39,036 bases of DNA, taken from contig CAJUKE010000028.1 in the NCBI GenBank assembly GCA_910587075.1, forward strand, positions 1-39,036, given 5' to 3'. Made by a program: the position numbers and the translations under genes. The DNA comes from an uncultured Muribaculaceae bacterium. Its GTDB lineage: Bacteria; Bacteroidota; Bacteroidia; Bacteroidales; Muribaculaceae. Shown here in pieces: positions 27,876 through 35,088 of the stretch (positions within the stretch are counted from its first letter, which is position 1; the number at the start of each line of letters is the position of its first letter). The notes under the pieces were generated by a model, which did not search any database, was not told the origin of the DNA, and was given only the letters and a program-made list of their open reading frames with translations.

Positions 27876-29138
27876 ATGAAAGCTTTAATGTTCGGGTGGG
27901 AATTTCCACCCCACATCCTCGGCGGACTCGGTACCGCCAGCTACGGTCTGACACGCGGTATGTGGCAGTGCGGCGATATGGATATAACCTTCGTGATCCC
28001 CAAGCCTTTCGGCGACGAGGATAAGGAATTCGCCCACATAATCGGAGCCTCGCAGACTCCCGTAGGCTGGAGAGACGTATCCCGCGAATACGTCGAGCAG
28101 CGCATCGGCAAGGTCATGGACCCCGAACTCTACTTCCGCCTCCGCGACCACATCTACGCCGACTTCAACTATATGCGCCTCAACGACCTGGGCTGCATCG
28201 AATTTTCGGGCCGGTACCCCGACAACCTCCTGGAGGAAATCAACAACTACTCTATCGTGGCGGGCGTGATAGCCCGCACCGTCGAGTGCGACGTGATACA
28301 CTCGCACGACTGGCTCACCTACCCCGCCGGCATCCACGCCAAGCAGGTCACCGGCAAGCCCCTGGTGATCCATGTGCACGCGACCGACTACGACCGCTCC
28401 CGCGGCAACGTGAACCCCACCGTGTTCGGCATCGAGCGCGACGGCATGCTCCACGCCGACCATATCATCACCGTGTCGAACCTCACCCGCCAGACCGTGA
28501 TCGACAAGTACGGCATCGACCCCGCGAAGGTCACCACCGTGCACAACGCCGTGACCCCCCTCAGCCAGGAGAACCTCGACGTGACCGTCACCAAGCCCAA
28601 GGACAAGATCGTAACCTTCCTGGGCCGAATCACCATGCAGAAGGGGCCCGAGTACTTCGTCGAAGTGGCCGCCAAGGTGCTCAAGCTCGACCACAACGTG
28701 CGCTTCGTCATGGCCGGCTCCGGCGATATGATGGACAAGATGATCAACCTCGCCGCCGAGCGCGGCATCGCCGACCGCTTCCACTTCCCCGGATTCCAGA
28801 AAGGGAAGCAGGTCTACGAGATGCTCAAGGCCTCGGACGTGTATATGATGCCCTCCGTCTCCGAACCCTTCGGCATCTCCCCGCTGGAAGCCATGCAGAT
28901 GGGTGTGCCCTCGATTATCTCCAAGCAGAGCGGCTGCGCCGAAATCCTCGACAATGTGATCAAGACCGACTACTGGGACATCGACGCCATGGCCGACGCC
29001 GTGTACTCCATCATCACCTACCCGGCGATGTACCAGCAGCTCCGCGAGGACGGTCTCCGCGAGGTCAACCAGATTACCTGGGACAAGGCGGGGCAGAAGG
29101 TCATCGACATCTACAACAAGGTCCTGGGCCGCTCCTGA
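27876..29138 (+). CDS. Glycogen synthase-like glycosyltransferase
   Basis: A 420-residue GT-B glycosyltransferase that probably elongates glycogen from a nucleotide-glucose donor in the cytoplasm. The N-terminal MKALMFGWEFPPHILGGLGTASYGL carries the starch/glycogen-synthase-type GGLG loop (residues 16-19). HSHDWLTYPAG and HVHATDYDRSRGN follow. The C-terminal domain has FLGRITMQKGPEYF and the donor-binding E-x7-E in SEPFGISPLEAMQMG (about residues 328-342). It is closer to the short GT4/GT5-type synthases of Bacteroidetes than to E. coli GlgA. It sits between the debranching-like and GH57 genes, with gaps of 26 and 43 bp, in an operon, and all visible catalytic elements look intact, in contrast to its two neighbours. 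Confidence 0.92.
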   Translation: MKALMFGWEFPPHILGGLGTASYGLTRGMWQCGDMDITFVIPKPFGDEDKEFAHIIGASQTPVGWRDVSREYVEQRIGKVMDPELYFRLRDHIYADFNYMRLNDLGCIEFSGRYPDNLLEEINNYSIVAGVIARTVECDVIHSHDWLTYPAGIHAKQVTGKPLVIHVHATDYDRSRGNVNPTVFGIERDGMLHADHIITVSNLTRQTVIDKYGIDPAKVTTVHNAVTPLSQENLDVTVTKPKDKIVTFLGRITMQKGPEYFVEVAAKVLKLDHNVRFVMAGSGDMMDKMINLAAERGIADRFHFPGFQKGKQVYEMLKASDVYMMPSVSEPFGISPLEAMQMGVPSIISKQSGCAEILDNVIKTDYWDIDAMADAVYSIITYPAMYQQLREDGLREVNQITWDKAGQKVIDIYNKVLGRS

Positions 29139-29146
29139 TAAATTCA

Positions 29147-29158
29147 AAACCTAACACA
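29147..29158 (+). promoter_or_regulatory. Leader element AAACCTAACACA, copy 2
   Basis: The same 12-bp sequence as at 27859-27870, here 23 bases before the GH57 ATG. Confidence 0.45.
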
Positions 29159-29181
29159 TACACCATAAAGACATCCCCACA

Positions 29182-30666
29182 ATGAAAGCGATTTGCTTCT
29201 ACTTCCAGATCCACCAGCCGTTCCGCCTCAAACGCTATCGCTTCTTCGACATAGGCAACGACCACTACTATTATGACGACTTCGCCAACGACGACATAAT
29301 AACCCGCATAGCCCACCGCTCCTACATCCCCGCGGCCGAGTCGCTCCTGAAAATGATCCAGGAGACCGACGGCGCCTTCCGCTGCGCCCTCTCCGTGTCG
29401 GGCGTGGCCCTGGAGCAGCTCGAAGTATATGTGCCCGAGTTCATCGACATCCTCCGCAAGCTGGCCGACACCGGCAAGTGCGAGTTCCTGGCCGAAACCT
29501 ACGACCACTCCCTCGCCTCCCTGGCCGACCCCGAGGAGTTCCGCATACAGGTGAAGCTCCACGCCGACAAGATCCACGATCTCTTCGGTGTGACCCCCAA
29601 GGTGTTCCGCAACTCCGAGCTCATCTACTCCGACGAGCTCGCCCCGCAGATCTACGATATGGGCTACAAGGGGTGCATCACCGAGGGCGCCAAGCACATC
29701 CTCGGCTGGAAGTCGCCCGACTACGTCTACTCAGCCGCATCGTGCCCCAAGCTCAAGCTGCTGCTGAAGAACGACAAGCTCTCCGACGACATCTCGCTCC
29801 GCTTCTCCGACACCTCCTGGAACGAGTATCCCCTCACCGCCGACAAATACATCAACTGGATCGCCGACACCCCCGCCGACGAGCAGATCATCAACCTCTT
29901 CATGAACCTGGAGACCTTCGGCGAGTTCCAGACCCGCGAGACGGGCATCTTCCAGTTCCTCGAAGCCCTTCCCCGCTTCGCCAAGGAGCGCGGAGTCGAG
30001 TTCGTCACCCCCTCCGAGGCCGTCAAGCTCTTCAAGCCCGTGGCCGAGCTCTCCGTGGTCCACAACATCTCCTGGGCCGACGAAGCCCGCGACACCTCGG
30101 CCTGGCTCGGCAACCGCCTCCAGAACGAGGCCTTCAACAAGCTCTACTCCGTGGCCGAGCGCGTGCGCCTCTGCGACAACCGCCAGCTCAAACAGGACTG
30201 GGGCCGACTCCAGGCATCCGACCACCTCTTCTATATGTCGACCAAGCACCTGGCCGACGGCTCCAGCCACGCCTCCTTCTCGCCCTACGAGACCCCCTTC
30301 CAGGCGTTCACCAACTATATGAACGTGCTGTCGGACTTCATCGTGCGCGTCGAGGAGCAGTACCCCATGAACATCGACAACGAGGAGCTCAACTCCCTGC
30401 TGACCACCATCCGCAACCAGGCCCGCGAGATCGAGACACTCAACAAGGAGGTAGCCTCCTACCGCACCGACCTTGAGCACCTCAACGAGGAGCACCTCCT
30501 CCGCGCCCCCAAGGCCGACGCCCCCGCCAAGGAGGAAGCCCCCAAGGCCGACACCCCCAAGGAGCCCAAACCCCGCAAAGCCTGCAAGCCCAAGGCCGAG
30601 AAAGCCCCCAAGGCTGAAAAGGCCGCGAAGGCTCCCGCCAAGTCCAAGAAAGCCAAAGCCGAGTAA
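29182..30666 (+). CDS. GH57 alpha-amylase-like protein with coiled coil and Lys/Ala/Pro tail
   Basis: A 494-residue protein of glycoside hydrolase family 57. Conserved regions are visible: HQPFRLKRY (residues 11-19), FLAETYDHS (102-110), VFRNSELIYSDE with the expected nucleophile Glu146, and FMNLETFGEF (240-249). In active relatives the last is MDYETFGE-like, with Asp as acid/base; here that position is Asn242 (codon at 29905). A published subgroup of Bacteroidetes GH57 'alpha-amylase-like' proteins lacks catalytic residues, which this matches. After the barrel and helical domain come a coiled-coil stretch (about 394-437) and a tail of about 50 residues made of Lys, Ala, Pro and Glu. Last gene of the glycogen operon, followed by a strong terminator. 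It could bind rather than cleave glycogen. Confidence 0.9.
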   Translation: MKAICFYFQIHQPFRLKRYRFFDIGNDHYYYDDFANDDIITRIAHRSYIPAAESLLKMIQETDGAFRCALSVSGVALEQLEVYVPEFIDILRKLADTGKCEFLAETYDHSLASLADPEEFRIQVKLHADKIHDLFGVTPKVFRNSELIYSDELAPQIYDMGYKGCITEGAKHILGWKSPDYVYSAASCPKLKLLLKNDKLSDDISLRFSDTSWNEYPLTADKYINWIADTPADEQIINLFMNLETFGEFQTRETGIFQFLEALPRFAKERGVEFVTPSEAVKLFKPVAELSVVHNISWADEARDTSAWLGNRLQNEAFNKLYSVAERVRLCDNRQLKQDWGRLQASDHLFYMSTKHLADGSSHASFSPYETPFQAFTNYMNVLSDFIVRVEEQYPMNIDNEELNSLLTTIRNQAREIETLNKEVASYRTDLEHLNEEHLLRAPKADAPAKEEAPKADTPKEPKPRKACKPKAEKAPKAEKAAKAPAKSKKAKAE

Positions 30667-30721
30667 TCCCCCGGCAGCAACACCAAGCTGCCCCTCGGCT
30701 CCCACCCGACTACCCTATCAA

Positions 30722-30760
30722 GGCCGGAGACCCCGCATGGGGCCTCCGGCCCTGCTTTTT
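30722..30760 (+). terminator. Terminator of the glycogen operon
   Basis: GGCCGGAG and CCCC (30722-30734) pair with GGGG and CTCCGGCC (30739-30751) around GCAT, with one A/C mismatch, followed by CTGC and five T. Confidence 0.9.
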
Positions 30761-30913
30761 GCCCTGGGGCTGACCTTGCGGGCCGGAGTTGGCGCCGCGA
30801 GGGGGAGTTGGCTCCCAAATTTTCCCCATATTTTCGCGGTTTTTTGAAAAAAATGGGGGGTTGGGGCAAAAAAGTGGCTGTGAAAGTTGGAGTTACGGCG
30901 GTTTATGGGTATT
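30761..30913. other. Noncoding spacer
   Basis: GC-rich then A/T/G-rich DNA between the terminator and the protease promoter. It includes a small GGAG-TTGG-CTCC hairpin at 30804-30815 that recurs at 37225-37236. No gene is seen. Confidence 0.4.
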
Positions 30914-30946
30914 TTTGCCGTTGATACCTGAAAAACCGTATTATTG
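30914..30946 (+). promoter_or_regulatory. Promoter of the protease-scaffold operon
   Basis: TTTG (30914-30917) and TATTATTG (30939-30946) are 21 bp apart, one mismatch from TAnnTTTG. Transcription would begin near 30953, about 30 bases before the ATG at 30983, which supports that ATG as the true start of the protease. Confidence 0.55.
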
Positions 30947-30982
30947 CGAAAATCAATCATTAACACAATATTTATCTGTTCC

Positions 30983-31078
30983 ATGAAGAAGTTTCTGTTG
31001 ATGGCGCTCGCCACGGCGGCTTTTTCCGCGTCGGCATTTACCCCCCCCAATCTAACTCGCTGGGGGATAGCGATGTAG
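30983..31078 (+). CDS. Signal-peptide fragment of the subtilase, out of frame with the mature protein
   Basis: ATG at 30983 opens MKKFLLMALATAAFSASAF, a clear Sec signal peptide, then TPPNLTRWGIAM and a TAG stop at 31076. The following protease frame is offset by one base. Adding one C to the C8 run at 31041-31048 would join the signal peptide to PPQSNSLGDSDVARVDGR... and the protease without a stop. This is therefore the detached 5' end of the gene at 31132, not an independent peptide gene. The cause may be a real slippage (phase) variant or a sequence error in the homopolymer. Confidence 0.75.
   Translation: MKKFLLMALATAAFSASAFTPPNLTRWGIAM
31041..31048 (+). repeat. C8 homopolymer at the signal-peptide/mature junction
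   Basis: Eight consecutive C. With eight, the signal-peptide frame stops at 31076; with nine, it reads through into the full subtilase. Runs this long are expected a few times by chance in GC-rich DNA, so its position rather than its length is what matters. Confidence 0.9.
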
Positions 31079-31131
31079 CGAGAGTTGACGGCCGTTCGGC
31101 CAGGTTTTCTTACCAGCAGGGTGAGGTAATA

Positions 31132-34100
31132 GTGAAATTCAAGGCCGGGAGCGCCGCGTCGATCAAGGCGCCGAAGGCATCAAAGTTCCGCACCGCCAGG
31201 GTCGCCGAAGTCGACCGCGTGTTCTCGCGGCTCGGTGTCACCGAGGTCGAGGAACTCATGCCCCTCACGGGCCGCGAGGTCCACGCTAAAGCGGCCAAGG
31301 CGTTCAACGGCAAGCCCGTCGCGGCCGCCCCGATGGCCAAGGCTTACAGAGTGGCGCTCGGCAAGTCGGTAAGCGTTCACGACGCTGTGGAAGCCCTCTC
31401 CGCCCTCGAAGATGTCGAGTTTGCCGAACCCAACTACCTTGTTTACTCGCTCGCTTCCACCTCCGAGCCCGACGACCCATATTATTCGCTTCAGTACGGC
31501 ATAAAGGATATAAACCTGCCTGAGCTGTGGGGGAAGCCCGTTATTTCGAAGGAGGGGCCAGTTATCGCGATTCTCGACACTGGTGTCGACATCGAGCACC
31601 CCGACCTCGCCGCGAATATCTGGACCAATCCCGCCGAGGTTTCCGGCGCATCGGGCTACGATGATGACGGCAACGGATTCATTGACGACCTCCACGGGTG
31701 GGACTTTGTGAACGAAACGGGCCGCATAGGCGACTATAACGGCCACGGCACCCATTGCGCGGGTATTGCCGCCGCTTGCGGCGGCAACGGCATCGGCATT
31801 ACCGGGGCCAACCCCTACGCCCGCATCATGCCCCTCACGGTGTTGCAGAGCACCGGCACGGGCGATGTGGCCACCATTATCAAGGCCGTGGACTACGCCG
31901 CTGCCAACGGCGCTTCAATCATCAGCATGAGCCTTGGCTCCTACGCGAGTTCCCAGGCACTTGAGCAAGCCCTCGGGCGCGCCTATCAGAAGGCTATGAT
32001 TGTTGCGGCCGCGGGCAACGACGGCTATTGCCTCAACCACGCCCATCCTGAAAAGGCGCAACAATACCCGATGCCGATGTTTCCGGCGGCGTATTCGTTT
32101 GTGCTCGGCGTGCAGGCATCCGCTCCCGACGGGGGGCTCGCCCAGTTCTCCAACTACGATGACAACGGCCCCAATTTCTCCGAAACCGGCGAGGACAAAC
32201 TCTACAACTATGAGGTTACGGCTCCGGGCGTGTCTATTATGAGTACCTACCCCGGGGGCAAATACAAGCAGCTCAACGGCACCTCGATGGCTACGCCGCT
32301 TGTTGCCGGAGCGCTTTCGCGTCTGCTCCAGGCCAAGGAGTATACCAGCAAGGAGGAGCTTTTCGGCGATCTTATCTACTCCGTCACCCCGAAAGGGAAT
32401 GTCGATTTCGCCGCGGCCTACAATATCAAGGAGTCCGACCGCAAGCCGACCCTCTCTCTTGTAAGCTACCGCGTCGATGATGCCAAGAGTGGCGACGGCG
32501 ACGGCCGCCCCGATGCCGGCGAAACCGTATACATCTACCCCACTTTCCGCAATCTCTGGGGTAACGCCAAAAACATCTTCTATGCCTTGTCGCTGTCCGA
32601 CTTGGAGGATCCCGAAATGGTAGAAATTATTGATGGCGGATTTGACCGAACGATTTCTAAACTTTCATCATATGCCTCAGTTGAAGCTGAGAATCCGTTA
32701 GTAGTAAAGATAAATCCGAATTGTGTTGATGGCAGACAGATTAATCTTAAAATGACACTGATATGGCAGGATTCCGAAGGCAATCTTTATAGCAAGTTAC
32801 CTCTGGATGAAATCATCTTGACCATTGTTAATGGAGTTGAAATCGGAGGAGTAATAAAGTCTGATTTAACCCTGACTTCTGATAAAAATTATATTGTGAC
32901 AAATACTTTGGCGGTGCCTGCAGGTGTAACATTAACAATAGAACCCGGTACTGTGCTAAAATTTAAGCAAGATGCTGGAATTGTGGTGACAAAAGGTGAA
33001 GCCTATAGTGAGCCGTTTATAGATGGAGGTAACCAATGCAGTTGGGCTATGCGACGAAATGATGGCAAAGTGATAGCAAAAGGTGAGCCCGGTAAGATGA
33101 TAGTGTTTACTGCTGAGGATAGGGCTGAAAGAAGTATGCGTCAAACGTTCAATTTCGGATATAATTCAGAGCTTGATTATTGTCGATTTACAGGTTTTTT
33201 AAGTCAATATCTTGAAACAACTCTTACCGAAGCTTTTTATGCCGATACTTTTGTCGAGACTCAATGGTTACCCAATCAAATTAAAGAATTTATCGGAAAG
33301 GGTTTTGCACACAACTGCGTTATTGACAATATATCTTGTTATCAGTGGGACACAGGTTTGAGCCGACGTCAGTTTCTAAAGCAGAATCTCGCTTCTCGAT
33401 TCTGCGACTATAGAGATATACAGGTTTATGGAACTATGGCAGTTCTAAAATCCTCTGAATCAAACTACACGAATATAGTAGCGACTGAAGGAACTATTGT
33501 AGCATACGAGGCAGAAAGTCTTACTGGTCGAAGCAATGTATTTTCGAATTATTGCAAGGGATTCACAATGTCGTTTAGTCCGTATGTAAGAGATCCAAAG
33601 GTTTTGCGTCCAACATTACCAATGTATTATGGTACTGCTAATAACGGAAAAGCTAAGGATGGAATCCTTGATATTGATAAAGGTTTTGAATATGCTTCGT
33701 ATGATGTGTCGAATATGCTGACGAGGCCGGTGGCCACGGCGCACGGTATCGTGTGGAAGGTGGTTGTGAACGGGTTCGACGCTCAGGATGAGTACGATAT
33801 GCTGCCGCCGCTCGGCGTGGGGCGCCACAAGTTCGAGGTATACTTCAACCGCAAGATGGACCACTCGACCACCCCGATGCTCGCGATGGGGGTACGCATG
33901 CCTTACACCCAGACGGCGATAGCCGAGGACGGGTCGTGGCGCACCGAGACGTTCGACGGCGACGAGGTCGACATTTATACCGCCTACCTCACTATCAACG
34001 GCCGCAGTAACTACGACGGCGTAAACCGCCTGTATGTGGCCGGAGCCTTGGACGATGAGTTCTTCGAAATACCCACGGAGAACGTGCGTTTCAACGTCAA

Positions 34101-35088
34101 CGTGCAGGCCGCCGGCTCCCTCTCGGAAGGGTTCACCGCCGAGGCGGGGCTGGGCCGCGTGAATCTCCGTTGGGAGAACCCCGAGGAGGATTTCGACGAT
34201 ATGCTCGGCTACAATATGTACCGCTACTCGGTTGACGCGCAGGGCGCGCCCTCCGACACCATCCGCGTCAACCCCCGCCTTTTGGAGGCCACCGACACGG
34301 AGCTTACCGACTATGACGTGACCCCCGGAACCACCTACTGCTACTTCTACCGCGTGATGCGCACGAGCATGACGGAGAACGACCCCTCGAAGACCGTCGC
34401 CGTTACACCGATGACCTCCGTGGCGGGTGACGCCAACGGCTCGGGCGACGTCGATGTGGCCGACGTGATAACCGCCGTGAACTACGCCGCGGGGATGGAC
34501 CCCAAACCTTTCATCTTCGAGGCAGCCGATATGAACGCCGACTCGGAAATCGACATCCTCGACGTGGTCGGCATAATACGCGCGATTCTGAATCCCGGAG
34601 CCGCGGCTACGGCTTCCGCTACTGCCCAGGCCACCTATTTTGTTGACGGCGGGGTGGTTTACATCGACACCCCCGTGGCGCTTGCCGGGGTGCAGCTTAA
34701 CCTGAACCTCGACCGCGACGCCACCGTGGCCGCGGCGGAAACCCTCGCCGGATTCGAACAGACCGGCGCGTGGATCGGCGATAACGAATATATCTTCATG
34801 GCGTACACTATGAAGGGGCTCACCGTTCCCGCGGGGATTCACCCGATACTCGCCATCGGCGAGGGGGGCTCGGTAAAGAGCGTGCGCCTCAGCGACCAGG
34901 CCGGAGCCAACGTCGAGGCCGTGTACAGCGACAATCTCAGCGGGGTTGAATCGGTAGGTGTGTCGGCTCAGCCCGAGGCCAACGGCGTGTACAACATTAT
35001 GGGTGTGAAGGTTGCCGAGGGCGCCGAGGCGCTTGACCGCCTTCCCGCCGGAGTGTATGTGGTCAATGGCCGTAAGATTCTTAAGTGA
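31132..35088 (+). CDS. Subtilisin-like (S8) surface protease with dockerin and sorting tail
   Basis: Numbering uses the GTG at 31132; the true gene probably starts at 30983 (frameshift, see the C8 tract). The frame stays open upstream to the C8 run. Residues 1-105 form a pro-domain. The S8 catalytic domain follows with Asp149 (AILDTG), His205 (GHGTHCAG), Asn296 (AAAGNDG) and Ser385 (GTSMATP). Residues about 575-800 look like a right-handed beta-helix (VPAGVTLTIEPGTVLKF). A Fn3-like domain spans about 1000-1095. A type I dockerin pair is at 1099-1121 and 1132-1154 (GDANGSGDVDVADV, ADMNADSEIDILDVV). A cohesin-like strand set and a T9SS-type tail (VYNIMGVKVAEG ... GVYVVNGRKILK) end the protein. 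The segment 32600-33715 is strikingly AT-rich. The product is likely a T9SS-exported surface or secreted protease. Its stop overlaps the scaffold gene's ATG. Confidence 0.88.
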   Translation: MKFKAGSAASIKAPKASKFRTARVAEVDRVFSRLGVTEVEELMPLTGREVHAKAAKAFNGKPVAAAPMAKAYRVALGKSVSVHDAVEALSALEDVEFAEPNYLVYSLASTSEPDDPYYSLQYGIKDINLPELWGKPVISKEGPVIAILDTGVDIEHPDLAANIWTNPAEVSGASGYDDDGNGFIDDLHGWDFVNETGRIGDYNGHGTHCAGIAAACGGNGIGITGANPYARIMPLTVLQSTGTGDVATIIKAVDYAAANGASIISMSLGSYASSQALEQALGRAYQKAMIVAAAGNDGYCLNHAHPEKAQQYPMPMFPAAYSFVLGVQASAPDGGLAQFSNYDDNGPNFSETGEDKLYNYEVTAPGVSIMSTYPGGKYKQLNGTSMATPLVAGALSRLLQAKEYTSKEELFGDLIYSVTPKGNVDFAAAYNIKESDRKPTLSLVSYRVDDAKSGDGDGRPDAGETVYIYPTFRNLWGNAKNIFYALSLSDLEDPEMVEIIDGGFDRTISKLSSYASVEAENPLVVKINPNCVDGRQINLKMTLIWQDSEGNLYSKLPLDEIILTIVNGVEIGGVIKSDLTLTSDKNYIVTNTLAVPAGVTLTIEPGTVLKFKQDAGIVVTKGEAYSEPFIDGGNQCSWAMRRNDGKVIAKGEPGKMIVFTAEDRAERSMRQTFNFGYNSELDYCRFTGFLSQYLETTLTEAFYADTFVETQWLPNQIKEFIGKGFAHNCVIDNISCYQWDTGLSRRQFLKQNLASRFCDYRDIQVYGTMAVLKSSESNYTNIVATEGTIVAYEAESLTGRSNVFSNYCKGFTMSFSPYVRDPKVLRPTLPMYYGTANNGKAKDGILDIDKGFEYASYDVSNMLTRPVATAHGIVWKVVVNGFDAQDEYDMLPPLGVGRHKFEVYFNRKMDHSTTPMLAMGVRMPYTQTAIAEDGSWRTETFDGDEVDIYTAYLTINGRSNYDGVNRLYVAGALDDEFFEIPTENVRFNVNVQAAGSLSEGFTAEAGLGRVNLRWENPEEDFDDMLGYNMYRYSVDAQGAPSDTIRVNPRLLEATDTELTDYDVTPGTTYCYFYRVMRTSMTENDPSKTVAVTPMTSVAGDANGSGDVDVADVITAVNYAAGMDPKPFIFEAADMNADSEIDILDVVGIIRAILNPGAAATASATAQATYFVDGGVVYIDTPVALAGVQLNLNLDRDATVAAAETLAGFEQTGAWIGDNEYIFMAYTMKGLTVPAGIHPILAIGEGGSVKSVRLSDQAGANVEAVYSDNLSGVESVGVSAQPEANGVYNIMGVKVAEGAEALDRLPAGVYVVNGRKILK
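32600..33715 (+). other. AT-rich mosaic segment inside the protease gene
   Basis: From about codon 490 to codon 862 the sequence switches from GC-rich, C/G-ending codons to A/T-rich DNA with A/T-ending codons (for example GTAGAAATTATTGATGG), then reverts abruptly near GAATATGCTG at 33710-33720. The reading frame is kept. The segment encodes the beta-helix-like region only; the catalytic domain before it and the Fn3/dockerin region after it have the host composition. Confidence 0.8.

Noticed and set aside
26368..27954. 528-residue frame antisense to the debranching-like gene
   Set aside because: A shadow of strong codon bias; the sense strand has a clear family match and operon context.
31132..31134. 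GTG at 31132 as the real protease start
   Set aside because: It would give a protein without a signal peptide despite secreted domains; the frame is open upstream to the C8 tract, where a signal peptide with its own promoter begins.
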